From: Xanthobacteraceae bacterium
Lineage (GTDB): Bacteria > Pseudomonadota > Alphaproteobacteria > Rhizobiales > Xanthobacteraceae
NCBI GenBank assembly: GCA_004297465.1
Contig: SCUB01000001.1
Span: forward strand, 310,001 to 374,000
Length of the DNA: 64,000 nucleotides
Direction of reading: 5' to 3'
Shown here: piece by piece, positions 57,630 to 64,000 of the stretch
How positions within the stretch are numbered: position 1 is the first letter of the stretch
How the letters are laid out: the number at the start of each line of letters is the position of its first letter
Position numbers and translations under genes: made by a program
The notes under the pieces: generated by a model
What the model saw: only the letters and a program-made list of their open reading frames with translations
What the model was told of the DNA's origin: nothing
Database searches by the model: none

Positions 57630-60587
57630 TCACTCCTGATCGGTGGAGCCGAACCGGCGCGACCACCAGCCGGCGCGGCGCGGCGCGGCGGTATCGGCGG
57701 GCGTTGCCGATGGAGCCGGGGGTTCCGGCGGCGCGGGCGGCGTCGGTGCCGCAGGCGGAACCGGCGGCGCGGCGTCGGTGGGCGTATCGAACGTGAACTT
57801 CACCGGCTCGCGCACCGTCGAGCGGCGGCGCGTCGCGGCCTGTTCGCTATCCGCGGGCGCGGGTGCGGGCGCGGCGGGCGAGGGCGCGGGCGCGGGCGCC
57901 GCTTCCGCGGCCGGCGGTTGCGGTGGGGCCGGCGGCTCGTCCTCGATCGGTGCACGCGGCGCGGGCGCATGCGCGGCGAGATCTTCCGGCGACAGGTCGA
58001 AATCGTCGCTGGCGGTATGACTCAGTTCGTCGGTGATGGCCGCGACCGAGCCTTCCTCGGGCGTGCGCCGACGCCGGCCGCCGCGGCGTCCACGCCGCCG
58101 CCGCCGCCGTTCGCTCTCGGTCGTGGCGGCATCCCCTTCATGGGGTTGCTCGTCGCCCTCGGCCTCGGCCTCGTCGGCGTCCTCGCCGGCCGCCTCGCCG
58201 CCAATGTCCTCGGGCGAATATGCCTGGCCGGGGGCCGCTTCACCGCGCGCCGCCGCTTCGTCGCCGCCACGGCCGCCGCGTGGCCGGCGCCGGCGCCGGC
58301 GGCGGCCACGGCCTTCGCCGGTCTCGCGTTCGCCGCTCTCCTCGCGCTCGCTCTCGATGGCTTCGGCGACTTCCTCGTCGAGTTCGGCCTCGACCTTGCT
58401 GTCGAAGTCGTCCTCGGCGGCTTCGCCGGCCGCGGCCTGGTCGGCGGCGGCCTGCGCCGCCAGCAGCGCCTTGGCCGCTTCCAGCGTGTGCACCTGTTCG
58501 CCACGGTCGATCACGAACGCCTGCGCGCCGGACATGCTGGCGTCGGCGTTGATCGCCAGGATCACCTTGAAGCGTTCCTCGAGGCTGCGCAGATGCGCGC
58601 GCTTGTGGTTGAGCACGTAGAGCGCGACGTCGGTGCGGGTGCGCGCCACCAGATTATGGGTCGCGCCCTTGACCAGGATCTCCTCGATCGAGCGCAGGAG
58701 CTGCAAGGCGACCGATGAGACCGAGCGCACATGGCCGCTGCCGCCGCACTGCGCGCAGGGTTCGGTCGAGCTTTCCAGCACGCTGGCGCGGATGCGCTGG
58801 CGCGACATTTCCAGCAGGCCGAAATGCGAGATGCGGCCGACCTGGATGCGGGCGCGGTCGTGCTTGAGATTGTCGCTCAGCCGCCGCTCCACCGCGCGGT
58901 TGTTGCGCTTCTCGTCCATGTCGATGAAGTCGATGACGATGAGGCCGGCCAGATCGCGCAGGCGAAGCTGGCGCGCGATCTCCTCGGCGGCTTCGAGGTT
59001 GGTCTTGAGCGCGGTGTCCTCGATGTGGTGCTCGCGCGTGGCGCGCCCCGAGTTGACGTCGATCGAGACCAGCGCCTCGGTCTGGTTGATGACCAGGTAG
59101 CCGCCGGAGCGCAGCTGCACCACCGGCGAGAACATCGCGTCGAGCTGGCTTTCGACGCCGATGCGCGAGAACAGCGGCTGGCTGTCGCGGTAGAGCTTCA
59201 CCGCGCGGGCATGGCTCGGCATCAGCATGCGCATGAAGTCGCGCGCCTCGTGGTAGCCGGCTTCGCCCGCCACCAGAACCTCGTCGATATCCTTGTTGTA
59301 GAGATCGCGGATCGAACGCTTGATCAGCGAGCCTTCCTCGTAGACCAGGCTGGGGGCCTGCGATTGCAATGTCAGGTCGCGCACCGTCTCCCACATGCGC
59401 AGGAGATACTCGAAGTCGCGATGGATCTCGGCCTTGGCGCGCGCGGCACCCGCGGTGCGCAGGATGATGCCCATGCCTTCCGGCACGTCGAGGTCGCTCA
59501 CCACTTCCTTGAGGCGGGCGCGGTCCTGCGCCGAGGTGATCTTGCGCGAGATGCCGCCGCCGCGCGCGGTGTTGGGCATCAGCACCGAGTAGCGGCCGGC
59601 CAGCGACAGGTAGGTGGTGAGCGCGGCGCCCTTGTTGCCGCGTTCCTCCTTGACCACCTGCACCAGCATCACCTGACGGCGCTTGATGACTTCCTGGATC
59701 TTGTACTGGCGGGCGCGCGGCCGGAAGGCGCGCTCCGGCACCTCCTCGAGCGCGTCGGCGCCGCCGACGGATTCGACGACATCTTCCTCTTCGCCCTCGT
59801 CGCCGCCCTCGTTGTCGTTGTCATCGTCATCGTCGTCATCATCACCATCGTCGTCGCCGTTGTCGTCCGCGGGCGCGGCCTCGGCGGCAACGCCTTCGAA
59901 CCCGGGCGCAGCGGCCGATTCCGTAAAGGTGGGTTCGGCCATGGCGGGTTCGGCCGCGTCATCGTGGCCGTATTCCGCCGCGCCGGCCTCATGGGGCGCG
60001 GCCTCGTCGTCGTGCGCCGGAGCGTCATCGGCGCTCGCCTCGGTCGCGGGCGCATGGTCGGCCCGGACACCGAATTCAGTCCCGGTATCGCTGCCGTCCC
60101 ACGGGCCCTGCACGTCGGGCTGCGCGGTGCCGGAGGCTTCGGTTGCGGCGTCGATGCCGTTGAGTTCCATCGCCTCGACGCTGCCGGTCTCCGTCTCCAC
60201 CACCTCGCTGCGGACGCGCTCGCCGCCGCGGCGGCGGGCGTTGCGGCCACGCCGGCGCCGATTGGAGCGGTTTTCGTTCTCGACCTCGGCGGCGCGATGG
60301 GCGCGCGCGTCTTCCTCGATCAGCGCCTGACGGTCGGCGACCGGGATCTGGTAGTAGTCGGGATGGATTTCGCTGAAGGCGAGAAAGCCGTGACGGTTGC
60401 CGCCATACTCGATGAAGGCGGCCTGCAGCGACGGCTCGACGCGCGTGACCTTGGCGAGATAGATGTTGCCGCGCAGTTGCTTGCGCTGCGTCGTCTCAAA
60501 GTCGAATTCCTCGACGCGGTTGCCGCGCACCACGACGACCCGGGTCTCTTCCGGGTGGGTGGCATCGATAAGCATCTTGTTGGGCAT
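57630..60587 (-). CDS. rne: Ribonuclease E
   Basis: 985 residues from MPNKMLIDATHPEE. The main endoribonuclease of mRNA decay and rRNA/tRNA processing. The S1 RNA-binding domain starts at about residue 37 and is split by a ~200-residue charged insertion (about 90-290) that includes an Asp tract at 241-269. Catalytic aspartates are in SIDVNSGRAT (~505) and VIDFIDMDEKRN (~554), and the Zn-link is CAQCGGSGH (~614). The C-terminal ~300 residues are Arg/Glu/Pro/Ala-rich and probably disordered, the place where degradosome partners bind. The frame is open 36 codons more upstream without support. Confidence 0.95.
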   Translation of the reverse strand: MPNKMLIDATHPEETRVVVVRGNRVEEFDFETTQRKQLRGNIYLAKVTRVEPSLQAAFIEYGGNRHGFLAFSEIHPDYYQIPVADRQALIEEDARAHRAAEVENENRSNRRRRGRNARRRGGERVRSEVVETETGSVEAMELNGIDAATEASGTAQPDVQGPWDGSDTGTEFGVRADHAPATEASADDAPAHDDEAAPHEAGAAEYGHDDAAEPAMAEPTFTESAAAPGFEGVAAEAAPADDNGDDDGDDDDDDDDNDNEGGDEGEEEDVVESVGGADALEEVPERAFRPRARQYKIQEVIKRRQVMLVQVVKEERGNKGAALTTYLSLAGRYSVLMPNTARGGGISRKITSAQDRARLKEVVSDLDVPEGMGIILRTAGAARAKAEIHRDFEYLLRMWETVRDLTLQSQAPSLVYEEGSLIKRSIRDLYNKDIDEVLVAGEAGYHEARDFMRMLMPSHARAVKLYRDSQPLFSRIGVESQLDAMFSPVVQLRSGGYLVINQTEALVSIDVNSGRATREHHIEDTALKTNLEAAEEIARQLRLRDLAGLIVIDFIDMDEKRNNRAVERRLSDNLKHDRARIQVGRISHFGLLEMSRQRIRASVLESSTEPCAQCGGSGHVRSVSSVALQLLRSIEEILVKGATHNLVARTRTDVALYVLNHKRAHLRSLEERFKVILAINADASMSGAQAFVIDRGEQVHTLEAAKALLAAQAAADQAAAGEAAEDDFDSKVEAELDEEVAEAIESEREESGERETGEGRGRRRRRRRPRGGRGGDEAAARGEAAPGQAYSPEDIGGEAAGEDADEAEAEGDEQPHEGDAATTESERRRRRRGRRGGRRRRTPEEGSVAAITDELSHTASDDFDLSPEDLAAHAPAPRAPIEDEPPAPPQPPAAEAAPAPAPSPAAPAPAPADSEQAATRRRSTVREPVKFTFDTPTDAAPPVPPAAPTPPAPPEPPAPSATPADTAAPRRAGWWSRRFGSTDQE

Positions 60588-61351
60588 AGTTTGACTCTTG
60601 GCGGCGGACCGGGGCTGCGCCGCCGGATGCGACATGCATGTCGCGAGGGCGCAACGGGCCACCTGATTCGGGGGTGATGGAAAGGCCAGAACCACGCCGC
60701 CGGCGCCGCGCCGCCCATGACCCCGCCGCCTCGATCGAGGCTGCAGTCGGGAACAGGGTGGTCGAAACGTCAGGCATTGCTGTCTGGCACATGAAAAGCC
60801 GATCTAGAACACGCCGGGCCCTGAACATGACCCTGGTCGGATGACGGCCACGAAGGCCGTCGCCTGCGGACTGGCGCCGCTTACGGCTTTGCCGGTCCGT
60901 CCTGGCTGCCCGGGGATCCTTCGTCACGAAAGACTACCCTGCACAGCCGACATTCGTTGCTGGCAGCGTCGGCGCGCCTAAAGGGACGCGTCGGATGCGG
61001 AAGAAACGGTCCGCGGGTCGATCTGGCGACAGGTTTCATGTTTTCCGCCGCCCATGCGCCGCGCCTGAGCGCGTCTTGTTAAGGGGTGCGGATTGGGACG
61101 CCATGGTCCCCGCAGGGGCCGGGCGGTGGTCGGAGCCGGTAAGGGGCACGGCCACATTCCAAAAAACAGTCGCGATACAACCGGAGGTTTTACCGCCAGC
61201 ATCTTCATACATACGCGGATTGACCACGTTATGCAAGGCGGCCGTCGTATCGTCGCCACACCTTTCGATCATTTGAGGGGAGCGGTTATTTCGCGGTTAA
61301 CCCTGCGGCCGTTATTGCAGTACCAATAGGCGAGTAAACAGGGCGATTCCC
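60588..61351. other. Divergent intergenic region between rne and the amidase gene
   Basis: 764 bases without a supported gene. It should include a long leader for rne on the minus strand; rne transcripts in other bacteria carry long regulatory leaders. The promoter of the amidase gene should lie at the right end. I see no clear terminator or known RNA motif. Confidence 0.5.
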
Positions 61352-62578
61352 TTGGCGGTTCAGGCGAAAAACTGGCTGATCTGGATCTGCGCCGTGCTTC
61401 TTGGGGCGGCGCTTGGCGCGCCGGCGCGCGCCGAATCGGCCGCGGACTCGTTTCCGGTCATCAGGGACGCGAGAATCGCGGGCGATTCCAAAATCACCCG
61501 CTTCGTCCTCGACCTCGACCGCAGGATCGACCTCAACGCCTTTGCCCTGGCCAACCCCTACCGGCTGGTGATCGACCTGCCGCAGGTCACATTCCAGCTT
61601 GCCCCCAAAACCGGCGAGAACGGACGCGGTCTCATCAAGGTATTCCGTTACGGGCTGGTCATGACCGGTGGGTCACGGATCGTCATGGACCTCACCGGCC
61701 CGGCCAAAATCGACAAGGCCTATGTGCTGGATGCCAGCGCCGATGCACCGGCGCGCCTGATCGTCGAACTGTCGGCCACCAGCCGTGCCGCGTTCCTGCA
61801 AAGCCTTACCGTGCCGGCGCGTCCTAGTCGCGCCCCGGCGGCCGCGCCGTCGCCGGCCGCGGAAGGCGACGCGCGCCCGGTGGTCGTGCTCGATCCCGGT
61901 CATGGCGGCATCGACACCGGCACGCAGGGCAGCCACGGCGAGACCGAAAAGATGATGGTTCTCGATTTCGCCCTCGCGCTCAAGGACCATCTCGACAAGG
62001 CCGGCAAGTACCGCGTGGTGATGACGCGCGCCGACGACACCTTCATCTCGCTGGCCGAGCGGGTGCGCATGGCGCGCGCCGCCAACGCGGCGCTGTTCAT
62101 CTCGATCCACGCCGACGCGCTGCCGCGCGGCGAGGGCGACGTGCAGGGCGCTAGTGTCTACACGCTGTCCGACCGCGCTTCCGACGCCGAGGCCGAGCGG
62201 TTGGCGGAGGCGGAGAACCGCGCCGACCTCATCGCCGGCATCGACCTGTCCGAGGAGCCGAGCGAGGTCGCCGACATCCTGATCGACCTCGCCCAGCGCG
62301 AGACGCGCACCTTCTCCAGCCGCTTCGCCAAGATCCTGGTCCATGAGATGAAGGGCGTGGCGCGGATGCACAAGAAGCCGGTGAAGTCGGCGGGCTTTCG
62401 CGTGCTGCGCGCGCCCGACGTGCCCTCGGTGCTGGTCGAACTGGGCTACGTCTCCAACAAGGAGAACCTGCAGGACCTGATGTCGAACCAGTGGCGCATG
62501 CGCACGGTGGCCTCGGTGGCGCAGGCCGTCGACGGGTTCTTCGCCAGCCGGCTGGCCGCCAGCGGCGCGGCGAAATAG
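61352..62578 (+). CDS. N-acetylmuramoyl-L-alanine amidase (AmiC-like, AMIN plus Amidase_3)
   Basis: 408 residues. A signal peptide ends near APARAES. An AMIN domain (about 30-145; KITRFVLDLDRRIDLNAFAL and FRYGLVMTGGSRIVMDL) targets peptidoglycan. The zinc amidase follows: LDPGHGGIDTG (~182), the Glu of SHGETEK, FISIHADAL and VELGYVSN. These enzymes split daughter cells. The start is TTG; no ATG fits, and the choice depends on the signal peptide. A penicillin-binding protein gene follows. Confidence 0.92.
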   Translation: MAVQAKNWLIWICAVLLGAALGAPARAESAADSFPVIRDARIAGDSKITRFVLDLDRRIDLNAFALANPYRLVIDLPQVTFQLAPKTGENGRGLIKVFRYGLVMTGGSRIVMDLTGPAKIDKAYVLDASADAPARLIVELSATSRAAFLQSLTVPARPSRAPAAAPSPAAEGDARPVVVLDPGHGGIDTGTQGSHGETEKMMVLDFALALKDHLDKAGKYRVVMTRADDTFISLAERVRMARAANAALFISIHADALPRGEGDVQGASVYTLSDRASDAEAERLAEAENRADLIAGIDLSEEPSEVADILIDLAQRETRTFSSRFAKILVHEMKGVARMHKKPVKSAGFRVLRAPDVPSVLVELGYVSNKENLQDLMSNQWRMRTVASVAQAVDGFFASRLAASGAAK

Positions 62579-62729
62579 CGTCCGGCGGCGGTGAATTGCG
62601 CGCCAAGCCCTAGTTTAGCCACAGCCGGCGATTTATAGATGCCCATGCGCCGCCGGAGCGGCGGATTCGGCCTCGGGGTGAAGCCTGAGGCCTTTCCGCC
62701 CCGGCCAGAACCCCTACGGGTCGTCCAAC

Positions 62730-64000
62730 ATGCGATTGCTGCTGCGGTTTTTCGGTTTCCTGTTCGCCGTCGGAACGATCCTGTTCCTGGTCGGCGTCGC
62801 CGCCGTGGCCGGCCTGATGTGGCATTACTCCAAGGACCTGCCGGACTATTCGCAGCTGCAGGACTACGAGCCGCCGGTCATGACCCGCGTGCATGCCGCC
62901 GACGGCGCGCTGCTTGCCGAATACGCCAAGGAGCGCCGGCTCTATCTGCCGATCCAGGCCATTCCCAAGCCGGTCATCAACGCCTTCCTCGCTGCCGAGG
63001 ACAAGAACTTCTACGACCATGGCGGCCTCGACTTCGCCGGCATCGGCCGCGCCGTCGTGCTCTATGTGCAGAACTACGGTTCCAACCGCAGGCCGCAGGG
63101 CGCCTCGACCATCACCCAGCAGGTCGCCAAGAACTTCCTGCTCACCAACGAGGTGTCGTTCGCCCGCAAGATCAAGGAAGCCCTGCTGGCGCTGCGCATC
63201 GAGCGCACCTACTCGAAGGAGAAGATCCTCGAACTGTATCTCAACGAAATCTATCTCGGCCTCGGCGCCTATGGCGTCGCCGCCGCCTCGCTGGTCTATT
63301 TCGACAAGTCGGTCAACGAGCTCACCATCTCGGAAGCCGCTTATCTCGCCGCGCTACCCAAGGCGCCGGCGATCCTGCATCCGGTGCGCAACCGCGAGCG
63401 CGCCATCGAGCGCCGCAACTACGTCATCGACCGCCTGCTCGAAAACGGCTGGATCAAATCGGCCGAGGCGGAGAAGGCGCGCAAGGAGCCGCTTTCCGTG
63501 TCGGGCCGGCCGGGTGGCGCGCATATCTTCGCCGCCGAATATTTCGCCGAGGAAGTCCGCCGCGAAGTGTTCGAGCGCTACGGCGAGAAGAAGCTCTACG
63601 AGGGCGGGCTGTCGGTGCGCACCACGCTCGACCCCAGGCTGCAGGCCGTGGCGCGGCGGGCGCTGGTCAGCGGTCTCGTCAACTACGACGAGGCGCAGGG
63701 CTGGCGCGGACCGGTGACCAGGATCGAACTGTCCGGCGACTGGGGCGTCAAGCTCGCCGACGTCAAGTCGCTGTCCGACATCTCGCCGTGGCGCATGGCG
63801 GTGGTGCTCGAAGCCAACGCGCAATCGGCGCGCATCGGCTTCCAGCCGGGCCGCGAACTCGGCGGCGCGGTGCAGAAGGAACGCGCCACCGGGCTGATCG
63901 CGCTCGACGGCGTCAAATGGGCCAAGGCCGCCTCGGGACCAACCCGGTTCAAGACGCCGACCATGGTGACGCAGGTGCTGTCGCCGGGCGATGTCATCTA
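62730..64000 (+). CDS. mrcA: Class A penicillin-binding protein 1A (3' end missing)
   Basis: 423 codons visible from MRLLLRFFGFLFAVGTILF; the frame is still open at the window end. One N-terminal membrane anchor is followed by the glycosyltransferase family 51 domain: AAEDKNFYDHGGLD (catalytic Glu), RPQGASTITQQVAKN and RKIKEALLALRIER. The transpeptidase domain lies beyond the window; the last visible part is the linker/OB-like region (ISPWRMAVVLEANAQSARIGF). It builds and cross-links peptidoglycan and pairs functionally with the upstream amidase. Confidence 0.95.
   Translation, partial: MRLLLRFFGFLFAVGTILFLVGVAAVAGLMWHYSKDLPDYSQLQDYEPPVMTRVHAADGALLAEYAKERRLYLPIQAIPKPVINAFLAAEDKNFYDHGGLDFAGIGRAVVLYVQNYGSNRRPQGASTITQQVAKNFLLTNEVSFARKIKEALLALRIERTYSKEKILELYLNEIYLGLGAYGVAAASLVYFDKSVNELTISEAAYLAALPKAPAILHPVRNRERAIERRNYVIDRLLENGWIKSAEAEKARKEPLSVSGRPGGAHIFAAEYFAEEVRREVFERYGEKKLYEGGLSVRTTLDPRLQAVARRALVSGLVNYDEAQGWRGPVTRIELSGDWGVKLADVKSLSDISPWRMAVVLEANAQSARIGFQPGRELGGAVQKERATGLIALDGVKWAKAASGPTRFKTPTMVTQVLSPGDVI

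Noticed and set aside
58731-60677. 648-codon open frame opposite rne
   Set aside because: Antisense to the conserved catalytic core and insertion of RNase E; composition is typical of third-position G+C bias.
62893-63717. 274-codon frame within the penicillin-binding protein region
   Set aside because: Out-of-frame, Arg/Ser/Pro-rich shadow. The true frame starts at 62730 and continues past the window end.
1-64000. CRISPR arrays, prophage, transposases
   Set aside because: No spaced direct repeats, no phage structural or integrase genes and no transposase motifs were seen.

Overview
The window is about 64 kb of GC-rich (roughly two-thirds G+C by eye) chromosomal DNA from an alphaproteobacterium of the order Hyphomicrobiales (Rhizobiales), most likely near Bradyrhizobium, Rhodopseudomonas or Pseudolabrys. 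The grounds are an Irr-type Fur regulator with Irr-box-like sites, a malic enzyme fused to a phosphotransacetylase-like domain, an RNase E with a large acidic insertion, an NDUFA12 homologue, DUF2155 and DUF3551 proteins, and bradyrhizobial-style palindromic intergenic repeats. Nearly everything is core housekeeping; no tRNA, rRNA, CRISPR array or transposase was seen.

Layout. 1-2745 (+): the end of mltG, then yicC and gmk. 2900-10565 (-): a tight run in the order lptF-lptG-lptD-surA-pdxA-rsmA (LPS export, outer-membrane protein folding, pyridoxal phosphate, 16S rRNA methylation), with pepA-holC diverging from it. 13.0-15.5 kb: a putative lipoprotein and an ABC-F ATPase. 15.6-18.9 kb (+): irr, then rubrerythrin, a double [4Fe-4S]/CCG-domain protein and DUF3501, with Irr-box-like palindromes before irr and before rubrerythrin. 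19-24.6 kb: ndk, a TerC-like membrane protein, a cold-shock protein, purM-purN, a CDP-alcohol phosphatidyltransferase and an Hda-type DnaA regulator. 24.7-34 kb: ppk and ppx (overlapping), rnd, aspS and the malic enzyme. 34-40.8 kb: small exported proteins, DoxX, a DHFR-like protein, a polysaccharide deacetylase, an L,D-transpeptidase, CreA, an SPW protein and a GNAT enzyme.

40.8-43.3 kb is the one clearly accessory stretch. Palindromic repeats and a structured gene-free segment lead into an AT-rich block holding a 501-residue two-domain dCTP deaminase of the anti-phage (AvcD/DCD) kind. A divergent, AT-rich 59-codon ORF with a strong ribosome-binding site lies beside it, and a hairpin terminator closes the block. 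Just beyond is nrdJ, the B12-dependent ribonucleotide reductase, so a dNTP-depleting defence enzyme abuts a dNTP-making one.

47.8-64 kb: NDUFA12 and an MFS transporter (overlapping), DUF2155, then aroQ-accB-accC-aat (-), a DsbA-like protein, an M48 protease with repeats, an aminotransferase, rne (-), an amidase and the start of a class A penicillin-binding protein that runs off the window.

The two most interesting systems are the AT-rich dCTP-deaminase block with its unknown divergent partner, and the predicted Irr-controlled rubrerythrin / Fe-S protein / DUF3501 operon, which looks like a peroxide-defence module.
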